From: an uncultured Bacilli bacterium
Lineage (GTDB): Bacteria > Bacillota_I > Bacilli_A > RF39 > UBA660
Direction: 5' to 3'
Assembly (NCBI GenBank): GCA_934162325.1
Contig: CAKPIH010000027.1
Span: forward strand, 1-17,633
Length of the DNA stretch: 17,633 nucleotides
Of this stretch, positions 7,432 through 14,404 are shown piece after piece. How positions within the stretch are numbered: position 1 is the stretch's first letter; every line of letters starts with the position of its first letter. The translations under genes and the position numbers were made by a program. The notes under the pieces are model-generated. The model saw nothing but the letters and a program-made list of their open reading frames with translations, was not told the origin of the DNA and made no database searches.

Positions 7432-8061
7432 CTATTTTATTATTTTTATTGGATTTTTTATATACTGTATAAATTCATCTAATAATAATTTAATTCTCTC
7501 ACTAATCTTTTTACCTTTAAAACTAACTATATTCTCTTTACTCTTACCATGAAATTGATTAATATAAGCACATATCGTTTCTATATGAAAATATGTTGTT
7601 AATACTAAAAATATTATATATAAATAATTAAATATCTTTATCTCAATTGATAAAAGAGCCACTATTAAAGTTATAATAAGTAATGTAGTTTTAAATTTAC
7701 CTACCCTCTCAGTAAATACCTTTTTATTTTTCTTTAACATTAGATAATTAATTATAGATATAATAAGTTCCATTATCATAGGTAATATAATTAAATATTT
7801 TTTATTTATCAGTAATATAATTATTAATGATAAGAAATATAATTTATCACTAACAGCATCTAAATACTGACCAAACTTAGTATAAGCATTTAGCCTTCTA
7901 GCAAAATAACCATCTATTGAATCAGATATAGCCCCATAAATATAAAATATTAGTGATAAGATAGTATTACCATTCATAAAAAGAATAAAACCCACTACTA
8001 AAGAAATAATTCTTGATAAAGTTATAATATTTGGCAATTGTTTTTTTAATTTATACATCAT
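7432..8061 (-). CDS. CDP-alcohol phosphatidyltransferase family membrane protein
   Basis: The enzyme family moves a phosphatidyl group from CDP-diacylglycerol to an alcohol. The signature D-x2-D-G-x2-A-R-x8-G-x3-D-x3-D is complete: Asp47, Asp50-Gly51, Ala54-Arg55, Gly64, Asp68, Asp72. About five to six hydrophobic helices cover residues 10-165, and a basic tail follows (168-209). The LPNIITLSRI start resembles PgsA (phosphatidylglycerophosphate synthase), the most likely role, but the substrate alcohol cannot be read and a cardiolipin-synthase-like role is possible. I chose the ATG at 8061, preceded by AAAGGA. The frame extends upstream to a TTG at 8109, but that lies inside the promoter's -35 box. 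It heads the operon with serS. Confidence 0.88.
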   Translation of the reverse strand: MMYKLKKQLPNIITLSRIISLVVGFILFMNGNTILSLIFYIYGAISDSIDGYFARRLNAYTKFGQYLDAVSDKLYFLSLIIILLINKKYLIILPMIMELIISIINYLMLKKNKKVFTERVGKFKTTLLIITLIVALLSIEIKIFNYLYIIFLVLTTYFHIETICAYINQFHGKSKENIVSFKGKKISERIKLLLDEFIQYIKNPIKIIK

Positions 8062-8080
8062 AAATATTCCTTTCATATTG

Positions 8081-8109
8081 ATTATACAATAATTTATAGT
8101 AAAAAGCAA
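8081..8109 (-). promoter_or_regulatory. promoter of the phosphatidyltransferase-serS operon
   Basis: On the minus strand TTGCTT (8109-8104) and TATAAT (8086-8081) are 17 bases apart. The predicted transcript starts near 8074, which supports translation from 8061. Confidence 0.75.
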
Positions 8110-8138
8110 TTAAGTAGTGTAAAATATACTAAATATAA

Positions 8139-8167
8139 TTTACTTATTATTTATATTTTGATATAAT
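8139..8167 (+). promoter_or_regulatory. promoter of the small multidrug-export gene
   Basis: TTTACT (8139-8144) and a perfect TATAAT (8162-8167) are separated by 17 bases. GGAGG (8176-8180) precedes the ATG at 8189 by eight bases. Confidence 0.75.
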
Positions 8168-8188
8168 TTAGAAGTGGAGGATAATTAT

Positions 8189-8686
8189 ATGGAAAATTTA
8201 GTAGAAAGTTTAATTAATTTATTTAATGGATTAGGAAAAGAAGTAGTAGTCTTTATTATATCTATGCTTCCTTTATTAGAATTAAGAGGAGGCCTACTCG
8301 CAGCATCACTACTTAAACTAGACTTTTTACCTGGTTATATTATAAGTATAATAGGAAATACTTTGCCTATTCCAATTGTTTTATTATTTTTAGAAAAAGT
8401 TTTAAATTGGTTAAAAAAATTCAAAGCTACTACAAAGTTTGTTAATAAAATAGAAAATAAAATCTTATCAAAAAAAGATCAAATAGAAAAATATGGTTAT
8501 ATTGGTCTTATGTTATTCGTAGGTATTCCCCTTCCAGGAACAGGAGCTTGGACAGGAGCAGGTCTTGCCGTACTACTTAATATGAATAAAAAGAAATCAT
8601 TTCTTTATATCATGCTAGGAATAATTCTTGCTAGTATCATTATGAGTATTATATCATATGGAATACTTGGTAACATTATTAAATAA
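8189..8686 (+). CDS. small multidrug-export family membrane protein
   Basis: The only convincing plus-strand gene encodes a 165-residue membrane protein of the Sm_multidrug_ex (COG2426) family. Its two conserved re-entrant-type motifs are present: LPLLELRGGL (27-36) and GIPLPGTGAWTGAG (112-125). Between them lie a hydrophobic helix pair and a basic stretch (75-105). One or two further helices end the protein (about 138-160). The motifs and layout resemble DedA-superfamily transporters, so lipid or small-molecule transport is as plausible as drug export, and the family name is poorly tested. The ATG at 8189 follows GGAGG. An in-frame GTG at 8174 would overlap that site. It is divergent from the phosphatidyltransferase operon. 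Confidence 0.88.
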   Translation: MENLVESLINLFNGLGKEVVVFIISMLPLLELRGGLLAASLLKLDFLPGYIISIIGNTLPIPIVLLFLEKVLNWLKKFKATTKFVNKIENKILSKKDQIEKYGYIGLMLFVGIPLPGTGAWTGAGLAVLLNMNKKKSFLYIMLGIILASIIMSIISYGILGNIIK

Positions 8687-8688
8687 AG

Positions 8689-8720
8689 AGAGTATAGAAC
8701 AAAATCTATACTCTTATTTT
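8689..8720. terminator. bidirectional terminator between convergent genes
   Basis: A perfect 10-bp stem AGAGTATAGA/TCTATACTCT (8689-8698 and 8705-8714) has a six-base loop. On the plus strand TATTTTAT follows. On the minus strand it comes right after the rbgA stop and is followed by CTTTATTT. Confidence 0.8.
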
Positions 8721-9625
8721 ATATCATCAAAAGTTACTTTACCTAAATAACCATCTTGCAAATCTTTTATAACTCTTTTATAAACCCTATCATAATCCGT
8801 TTCATTATTTCTAAAAGCTCCTATTTTCTTACCTATCTGATCAAGAATATCTACAATATCACCAGTATTAGTAATATTATATCTATCTTTAATATTATCT
8901 GGATAATCAGATAACATTTTATTTATAATATATATAGCAATATCTTCACAATCTAATACTTCTTCTTTAATCGCAGTCATACTAGCTAAATTATGAGCTA
9001 CCTCTTCATCATCTAACTTAGGCCATAATATACCTGGAGTATCTAATAGTTCAACTTTATCATTAATTCTAATCCATTCTAGGGTTTTAGTAACACCAGG
9101 TCTATTACCCACATTAGTACTCTTCTTACCTACTAGTCTATTTATTAAAGTAGATTTACCAGCATTAGGTACACCCATTACTAGTATTCTAGCTCTTCTA
9201 GGTTTTAATCCCTTACTAATTCTCTTATCATTAATTTCATCAATTAAAGGTTTAATCTTATCAAATATAATCTTAGTATTAGGATTATTAATTAGATCAA
9301 TAGGTACTACTATATAATCCCTATCTTCATAATATTTAATCCACTTATTAGTTTTATCATTATCACATAAATCAATCTTAGTCATAACAATAACTCTAGG
9401 TTTCCCTTTAGTCATTTCTTCAATCTCTTTATTTTTAGAAGAATATGGTATTCTAGCATCTACTACTTCAAATACAATATCTATTAAATCTATCTTTTCT
9501 TTTATCTCCCTTTTAGTCTTAGCCATATGGCCAGGGTACCAGTTAATTCCAACTGATGGAAAACTTTTTGGACTATCATCTTTTTTCTTTTCTGCTCTAA
9601 TTTTTCTTTTTTGATACATATCCAT
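8714..9625 (-). CDS. rbgA: ribosome biogenesis GTPase RbgA (YlqF)
   Basis: RbgA is a circularly permuted GTPase needed for late 50S assembly. The permuted order is plain. Numbering from the in-frame GTG at 9634, WYPGHMAK lies at 32-39 and G4 TKID (85-88) precedes G1 GVPNAGKST (154-162), then RPGVT and G3 DTPG (198-201). A helical C-terminal ANTAR-like domain follows. I chose the ATG at 9625 (303 residues), 10 bases after AGGA. The GTG at 9634 sits too close to that site. About 23 residues precede the usual start region, a basic extension. Many Firmicutes encode rplS-lepB-rbgA together, but here lepB is 6.8 kb away and a GNAT fragment lies 12 bases upstream. Confidence 0.95.
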   Translation of the reverse strand: MDMYQKRKIRAEKKKDDSPKSFPSVGINWYPGHMAKTKREIKEKIDLIDIVFEVVDARIPYSSKNKEIEEMTKGKPRVIVMTKIDLCDNDKTNKWIKYYEDRDYIVVPIDLINNPNTKIIFDKIKPLIDEINDKRISKGLKPRRARILVMGVPNAGKSTLINRLVGKKSTNVGNRPGVTKTLEWIRINDKVELLDTPGILWPKLDDEEVAHNLASMTAIKEEVLDCEDIAIYIINKMLSDYPDNIKDRYNITNTGDIVDILDQIGKKIGAFRNNETDYDRVYKRVIKDLQDGYLGKVTFDDIK

Positions 9626-9637
9626 TTTAATCACTTC

Positions 9638-10045
9638 CTATCTTTTATATTTTTTATTTTCTACTTTTTTCAAAATAATTTTATCTTCATAATCAAAATA
9701 TTCATAAGTACTATTTTTATAATAAACATACACATTGTGTAATCCATTTTTGTACCACACTGAATAATTAAAATTATCATCTTTAAATATTTGGTTTAAT
9801 TGTGCCTCTATTTCAACATTTCTTTTATCGTATACTTCTTCTATTTTTAATGTTTCAAATTCATTTAACTTTGGATGATTCGTTAAAGTTTTTAGAATGT
9901 TCCAACCATTTTTTTCATTTTTATTTAATATATTAAATCCGAAATCCAAGTATAATTTTGCCGCCAACCATGTTGTAGTTTGTGTGTGCAAAATAATACC
10001 TTTATGCTCTAATTCATTTAAATTATCTTTTTCACTTATTATATT
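9638..10045 (-). pseudogene. C-terminal fragment of a GNAT acetyltransferase
   Basis: The open frame runs from just after a TGA at 10046-10048 to TAA at 9638. Apart from possible TTG codons it has no start codon. It reads GIILHTQTTTWLAAKLYLDFGF, with IILHTQ and AAKLYLDFGF matching the last strand-helix-strand of GNAT acetyltransferases that have an 'LHTQ' strand. A further roughly 85 residues follow. The acetyl-CoA-binding region (R/Q-x2-G-x-G/A) and everything before it are absent. The fragment overlaps the 3' end of the intact GNAT upstream by 14 bases in another frame. It is best read as a relic left by recombination that now sits between that GNAT and rbgA. A short expressed peptide from a TTG at 9991 cannot be excluded. 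Confidence 0.65.
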
Positions 10046-10463
10046 TCATATAATATCTAGATTCAGTTTCTTCTATAACATTAAATCCTAGTTTTTTATA
10101 TAATGATATAGCTTTTTCATTTTCTTTATATACCCATAAGTATACTACATCATTATTATTTAAAATATCCATTATAATCTTAGTCCCAATACCTTTATTT
10201 CTATATTCTTCTTCAAGATATATTTCATCTAATAATTTACCATTATCATTGTTTGTTAATAATATACAACCAACTATTTTATTATCAACTATTATATTGC
10301 AATAATCATTAATTAGTCTAGGAACTTCACTAGTTACATACTTATTTATTCTATCAATTTCTTCATTAGATAAATCTTTTGCGTATTGATAAATTGTTCT
10401 GTTTTTATATTTAATTAACCTATTTATATCTTTTTCAGATGATTTTGATAATTTATATTCCAT
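10032..10463 (-). CDS. GNAT-family N-acetyltransferase
   Basis: This 143-residue protein has the compact GNAT layout. An N-terminal helical part comes first, then strands carrying IVDNKIVGCILL, the acetyl-CoA pyrophosphate loop YRNKGIG, and the late VYLWVYKENEKAISLYKKLGF helix-strand. The substrate is not readable. The ATG at 10463 is preceded by AGAGGTG with ideal spacing. The open frame continues 26 codons upstream, but that part overlaps the RhuM remnant region and has no better start. It is one of three GNAT sequences in the region, and they are not close copies of each other. The neighbours (phage-type genes, rbgA) give no clue to the acceptor. Confidence 0.82.
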   Translation of the reverse strand: MEYKLSKSSEKDINRLIKYKNRTIYQYAKDLSNEEIDRINKYVTSEVPRLINDYCNIIVDNKIVGCILLTNNDNGKLLDEIYLEEEYRNKGIGTKIIMDILNNNDVVYLWVYKENEKAISLYKKLGFNVIEETESRYYMKYNK

Positions 10464-10537
10464 AATGCACCTCTTTATATCATTACGAGTTACTATCCCG
10501 TATAAACACCTTAGTTCATATACAATTTTAACATATT

Positions 10538-10720
10538 TCATTCATTTTGAACTATTCGAAATTTTCGAATAGTTGATTCTTCTTTTAATTCATTATCATT
10601 ATATATTTTTTTAATATGATAATTTATTGTATTTATCTCTACATTATAAAGAATTGATAACATTTTTTGTGTAAGCTAAATATTTTCATCTTCATATTTC
10701 ATATGAACATCACGCAACTT
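10538..10720 (-). pseudogene. remnant of a RhuM-family gene (N-terminal part)
   Basis: On the minus strand one frame reads DVHMKYEDENI, then TAG (10678-10676), then LTQKMLSILYNV, NTINYHIKKIYNDNELKEES and TIRKFRIVQNE before TGA. This matches the N-terminus of RhuM-family proteins, whose pattern is 'D-V-x-[Y/F]-x-D-E-T-V-W-L-T-Q-K ... I-x-x-H-I-K-x-I-[F/Y]-x-x-x-E-L ... S-x-[V/I]-R-K-F-R'. The stop falls where the near-invariant Trp should be (TGG to TAG). The usual continuation into the 'YNLDMIISVGYRV' region is missing, so the gene is both interrupted and truncated. RhuM-type genes are often found in type I restriction-modification loci and other mobile islands. No restriction gene is visible here. 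Confidence 0.75.
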
Positions 10721-10769
10721 AAAAAAGCATGCTTCTAATATCACTATTAGAATTTTCCCCATAATAATC

Positions 10770-10803
10770 ATACCATATATTGACATCCATGTAAATATTT
10801 TTA
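10770..10803. repeat. 34-bp repeat, copy B
   Basis: Identical to 5474-5507 in the same orientation. It lies between the RhuM remnant and the next GNAT gene. On the minus strand it again encodes MDVNIWY, here followed by an extra Asp codon and a different short frame that ends at 10719. With the RhuM remnant it fills the gap at 10542-10847. Confidence 0.75.
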
Positions 10804-10847
10804 GAACACCACTACCAATTAATATTTGTTTTCATTATTCATTATTT

Positions 10848-11495
10848 TTACTTTCTTTTAATCATTTCATAAGTACTATTTTTATAACTTTTATCAATAG
10901 AATTAACATACTCATCTTTATATTTTTCAAGCGATTCATCTACATTAATCCAATATACACTTGTTAGTATTCCATCATATGGATCAATTTCAGTTCTTTC
11001 TAATTTTCCACCTAACGCCTCCATAGTCTTGCTTGAACCTAGATTTTCTACATCACAATCTAACATTACTTTATCCAATCCAATCTTTTTTGCTTCAATC
11101 AATCCAAGATATAAATTCATCTTGTTATATCCCTTTCTTCTTTCAGTAGGTCTTATTCCATAACCAATATTCCCCCCAAATTGTTTCACTTTTTCTGTCA
11201 GATTCCATCTAACATTTATAGTTCCAATTATTTTATTATCATTCTTTCTAATTAATAAAAAGGTCTTTCCCGGACACCTACCAAATTTTTTGGCATATTC
11301 TTCATATTGCATATTCAGGCAACTCTCAAGTGCTTGTTCGAATGTATATCCATCTAATATCTTATCCAACGATCCTGTTCCATTAATATCTGATTTATGT
11401 TCTACAAATTCATTTATATAATCTATTATTTCATTCTTACGTTCTAAAGATGGTGTTTCTAAATAAAATGTTTCCATTAAATTATTATTATTCAT
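10848..11495 (-). CDS. GNAT-family N-acetyltransferase
   Basis: The 215-residue protein is a full-length GNAT of the 'unusual RimJ-like/predicted acetyltransferase' layout. A long N-terminal helical region ends in CPGKTFLLIRKNDNKIIGTIN, then IGYGIRPTERRKGYNK forms the acetyl-CoA loop region. KVMLDCDVENLGSSKTMEALGG follows as the N-x(3)-S-x(3)-[ML]-x-x-x-G-G helix. The acceptor is unknown. I chose the ATG at 11495, preceded by GAAGG. The open frame goes on to a TTG at 11552 with no good ribosome binding site. It lies downstream of the BRO-N gene and seems intact, unlike its neighbours. Confidence 0.82.
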   Translation of the reverse strand: MNNNNLMETFYLETPSLERKNEIIDYINEFVEHKSDINGTGSLDKILDGYTFEQALESCLNMQYEEYAKKFGRCPGKTFLLIRKNDNKIIGTINVRWNLTEKVKQFGGNIGYGIRPTERRKGYNKMNLYLGLIEAKKIGLDKVMLDCDVENLGSSKTMEALGGKLERTEIDPYDGILTSVYWINVDESLEKYKDEYVNSIDKSYKNSTYEMIKRK

Positions 11496-11638
11496 AACTT
11501 TTTTCCTTCTTTCTTCATATCTATTTAAATTGTAAAAATTTATTTTCAACAAATCGTTTATTTATTATACTTTTCTAAACCATCAAATTCAGCAGAATTA
11601 AAAATAGGATTATAAATAGATTCTTACATTCTGAAAGC

Positions 11639-12490
11639 CTATTTATCCTCTATTAATTTCTCATCTATATATTCATAGTTTAGTACATTTTTATTGCTTA
11701 TAACAGTTCTGCCCAATTCTTTTTCTAAATTGTCTCTAGTTATTTTTGCTATATTACCACCTCGCCTTGCAATATTTTTATTTTCTTCTAATCCATATGG
11801 CTTATGTTCTTTAGCAAGTTCGCGTGTTGCTATTTCACCTAGATCAGTTAATACAACTTCTATATCTGTCATATTATCTCTTAATGATTCTTTTCTAAGT
11901 CCTTTATATGCTTTATATTCACTTGCTTTCATTCCAGACCATGTTTTATATATTTCATTAGTTAAAATTCCATACTCATAATCTTTTATAATTCCAGATT
12001 CTTTCCAAACATCAGTTAGTTTAAATCTATCAACTATTCCAGTTAATCTTGATTTAATCCATTTATCATCATATCCTTTTTTACGATAATATTCTACTGC
12101 TCTATTAACTGCTAGTTCTGGATTAAATACTTCATCAATTCTTTCACTTCCAAGATTTGCCAGCCACATTTTAAAAGGTTCCGCTTTTGGGCTTGGAACA
12201 GACTCTATTAATCTTAGTATTCCCTTTGTGTTCAACACATCTGTTTCACGATACTTTCCATCTTTAGATTTTAATTTCAACTGTCGACATTTTGTCGATA
12301 CTTCACTTTTTTCTTCCTCTGACATTCTTGCCTTTAATCTATACCAATAATCATTTGGATTCTTACTCTCTGTTAAAACACTAATAACATCAACAACACT
12401 AAAATAATAATCTTCTTTTTCACTATTCCAAATACTTCTTATTTCTTTGCCTTCAAATAAATTTGAAATTGTTTCCAATTTATTATCCAT
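11639..12490 (-). CDS. BRO-N / phage antirepressor-like protein, frame continues past stops
   Basis: The first about 110 of 283 residues form a BRO-N domain. It opens FEGKEIRSIWNSEKEDYYFS, then VVDVISVLTESKNPNDYWYRL and the GILRLIESVPSPKAEPFKMW helix region, as in phage antirepressors and bacterial BRO proteins. These bind DNA or act in phage/mobile-element switches. The C-terminal part (from about 130) is the helical domain common in bacterial BRO proteins. The ATG follows AAAGGAG. After the TAG at 11639 the same frame goes on: AFRM, TAA, then ESIYNPIFNSAEFDGLEKYN and a final Lys before TAA at 11558. The protein may thus have lost about 27 C-terminal residues to two nonsense mutations. The domain core is untouched. 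Confidence 0.82.
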   Translation of the reverse strand: MDNKLETISNLFEGKEIRSIWNSEKEDYYFSVVDVISVLTESKNPNDYWYRLKARMSEEEKSEVSTKCRQLKLKSKDGKYRETDVLNTKGILRLIESVPSPKAEPFKMWLANLGSERIDEVFNPELAVNRAVEYYRKKGYDDKWIKSRLTGIVDRFKLTDVWKESGIIKDYEYGILTNEIYKTWSGMKASEYKAYKGLRKESLRDNMTDIEVVLTDLGEIATRELAKEHKPYGLEENKNIARRGGNIAKITRDNLEKELGRTVISNKNVLNYEYIDEKLIEDK

Positions 12491-12544
12491 ATCTTAATCT
12501 CCTTTCTATTATTTTTTTATAAGCCGCTATTCCTAATTTAACCA

Positions 12545-13399
12545 CTATTTTATTTTTGAAAAATCTTTCAATTCATTAATCTCTAATTGTTTTCTTTCTT
12601 TTTATAGTGCTTTTAAACTCTTTTCAGGAGCGGGCATATCTTCAGGCATCATACAGCCAATATCTGCAATTGCATTTCTAACTTTTTTACCAACTTCATA
12701 ATGAACATCTTTTGCTTCTTTTTCTCCTTGAACATCATCTTTTAGAAGTTTTTGCTTTGTTTAACTTATTCTAAATAAATTAGCTACTAATTCATCTTCA
12801 TTCATATTATCTAAAATATCTTCTCTATATCTTAATTTTTTTCTTTTAAATATATCGTCAGCAGTTTCACCATTATATAAACCTCTATAGCCTGCATTAT
12901 GGAATTCAGCCATATTTTTAACACCAGCAGACGCAGCAACTTTTTGGAGAGTATAATTCCCCTGTCTTGTTAATCTTCTTTGATAAAATCTCTTATCATC
13001 ATCTGATAAAGAATCATATTCTTGTTCTGTTATCTCCTGTTTTCTTGTTTGAATAGCAAAATATGTTTGTCCTAAAGCAACAACTTCTTTTTTAGGATCA
13101 GCATTTTGTACTATCAAATAGCAGATATATCTTGATAATTTATAGTCTTGTATATTAGCAACAGCATTATTATTTCTTTTTGACAACTTGTTGACTTCAA
13201 CAAGTTGTTCATCTAAATTAAATTTAGAATTTTTACAAGATTCTTTTGCTTTATCTATTACTTTTTGAAAATTCCTCCAATCCTTGTATTCTAATACCTT
13301 TTGCAATTCACGTGCATACCAAAATTCATTATTATATTCATCAATATGCTTTATATTCTCAAAAATACTATTAGTATTTTTATTTTCTATTTCTTGCAT
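12545..13399 (-). pseudogene. dinD: dinD (DNA damage-inducible protein D) with two in-frame stops
   Basis: DinD is a nucleoid-associated, SOS-induced protein that in E. coli inhibits RecA filaments. The frame from ATG at 13399 (preceded by AAAAGGAGG) reads like DinD throughout: EFWYARELQKVLEYKDWRNF, LSRYICYLIVQNADPKK and VALGQTYFAIQTRKQE, then HNAGYRGLYNGET and ELVANLFRIS. It then meets TAA at 12761. Without any frameshift it goes on TKQKLLKDDVQGEKEAKDVH, YEVGKKVRNAIADIGCMMPE and DMPAPEKSLKAL, with a second TAA at 12602, and ends at 12545. The HYEVGKKVR...MPEDMPAPEKS part is the conserved DinD C-terminus. Both stops fit CAA to TAA changes. Without readthrough it makes a 212-residue product. 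No LexA-type box was recognised upstream, and it follows the deoxyribosyltransferase-like gene by 20 bases. Confidence 0.85.
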
Positions 13400-13419
13400 T
13401 ATTACCTCCTTTTAATAAG

Positions 13420-14298
13420 TTATACTATATCACCTTTTCTTCTCTTTTTTACCAATTTTTTATTATCACCTAATATAGAATTTCTTATCATATTTAAATT
13501 TTCAGAAAAGCCTTGCATATAAATATAATATCTATAATCAAAGCTACAAATATCATCATCGGTAATTCTTTCAACTTCATCTTTCTCTAGTTCTATAATA
13601 GTTTTTTTGCCAAAAATAGTTTTAATTAAATGTTTACTTATATATCTTCCTTTAGAATCAATATATATAGTATCCGACATCCAACCTCCATGTAATTCTA
13701 AATTTATAAATAAAGGTTCATCATCATTAACTTCGATTTTAAAATATCCATAATCTATTGTATCTGACATTAAAACATCTTTAACAAAACTATTAGTATC
13801 AGAAATTATTCTTAACAAATAATTATCAGAATACTTATTAGTTAAAATTTCTTTTCTCTTTTTTATAAATGACTTAGTATTATCCATTGGCCAACAATAA
13901 AAATTAACTAAATAGTTTTTATATTCTTCTAAAGATATCGCATTATTTATGTTATCTCTATTTAAATTGTTTTCTAAATACCTTACTATTTTACCATGTT
14001 CTTTAGCATATTCAATCTCAGACTTAGTACTATCACCAATATAACCACCTACATTTATAACAAAAATTTCATCAGCCATATCAATCTTTCTTTTATGCAT
14101 ATCATCTAACATTTCTTTAGTCTTAGTAAGAGTTCCCTCATCCATATTTTCCCATACTTCAGAGTCTCCAGCATGACCGAATAATCCTACTGAAATTACA
14201 ATATTTCCCTGTAATGTTAATTCTTTTTGAACCTGTAAAAATTCATCTTTAAATCTAGTAGAACCACATAATGTTATCACTTTATAATTACCGTTCAT
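13420..14298 (-). CDS. nucleoside 2-deoxyribosyltransferase-like protein with unknown C-terminal domain
   Basis: Residues 5-108 of 292 resemble the nucleoside 2-deoxyribosyltransferase/DUF4406 fold, a Rossmann-like fold that binds nucleotides or nucleosides. It has the strand-loop ITLCGSTRFKDEF (8-20), VGLFGHAGDSE (38-48), the MHKRKIDMADEIFVINVGGY helix-strand (67-86), and IGDSTKSEIEYA with Glu94 where the family has its catalytic Glu. Residues from about 120 to 292 match no domain I know. They are mixed alpha/beta with aromatic patches (FINLELHGGWMSDTIYI). The start is ATG at 14298 after GAGGTG, and a clear promoter lies upstream. It leads the phage-type genes dinD and BRO-N and probably shares their transcript. 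Stand-alone relatives are common in phage genomes. Confidence 0.75.
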   Translation of the reverse strand: MNGNYKVITLCGSTRFKDEFLQVQKELTLQGNIVISVGLFGHAGDSEVWENMDEGTLTKTKEMLDDMHKRKIDMADEIFVINVGGYIGDSTKSEIEYAKEHGKIVRYLENNLNRDNINNAISLEEYKNYLVNFYCWPMDNTKSFIKKRKEILTNKYSDNYLLRIISDTNSFVKDVLMSDTIDYGYFKIEVNDDEPLFINLELHGGWMSDTIYIDSKGRYISKHLIKTIFGKKTIIELEKDEVERITDDDICSFDYRYYIYMQGFSENLNMIRNSILGDNKKLVKKRRKGDIV

Positions 14299-14318
14299 AC
14301 ACAAAACACCTCGTCTTA

Positions 14319-14348
14319 ATTATAATATACATGGTAACATAAAGTCAA
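14319..14348 (-). promoter_or_regulatory. strong promoter of the deoxyribosyltransferase-dinD-BRO cassette
   Basis: On the minus strand TTGACT (14348-14343) and TATAAT (14324-14319) are 18 bases apart, one mismatch from the sigma-A consensus. It lies just after the terminator of the serpin-like gene. Confidence 0.85.
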
Positions 14349-14369
14349 CTCTTCGGTAAGATTATTACC

Positions 14370-14400
14370 AAAGAAAAAAGCATAACAAATGTTATGCTTT
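14370..14400 (-). terminator. intrinsic terminator of the serpin-like gene
   Basis: On the minus strand AAAGCATAAC/GTTATGCTTT forms a perfect 10-bp stem with loop ATTT, followed by TTTCTTT, five bases after the gene's stop. Confidence 0.88.
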
Positions 14401-14404
14401 ACTA

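Noticed and set aside
10550..10574. Perfect 12-bp inverted repeat (AACTATTCGAAA, one-base centre) that could be an operator or SOS-like box
   Set aside because: It lies in the RhuM relic and is explained by codons for T-I-R-K-F-R-I-V. It does not match the Gram-positive LexA consensus.
5474..10803. A mobile element bounded by the two 34-bp repeats
   Set aside because: The DNA between them is mostly housekeeping (serS, rbgA, a phosphatidyltransferase) with no integrase or transposase. The repeats are also too far from any element-like boundary.
10538..13399. Stop-codon reassignment (TAA or TAG read as Gln or Trp), suggested by in-frame stops in three neighbouring genes
   Set aside because: TAA and TAG end the intact housekeeping genes here, both codons are involved, and different residues (Gln and Trp) are expected. 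Pseudogene decay by C-to-T or G-to-A changes explains it.
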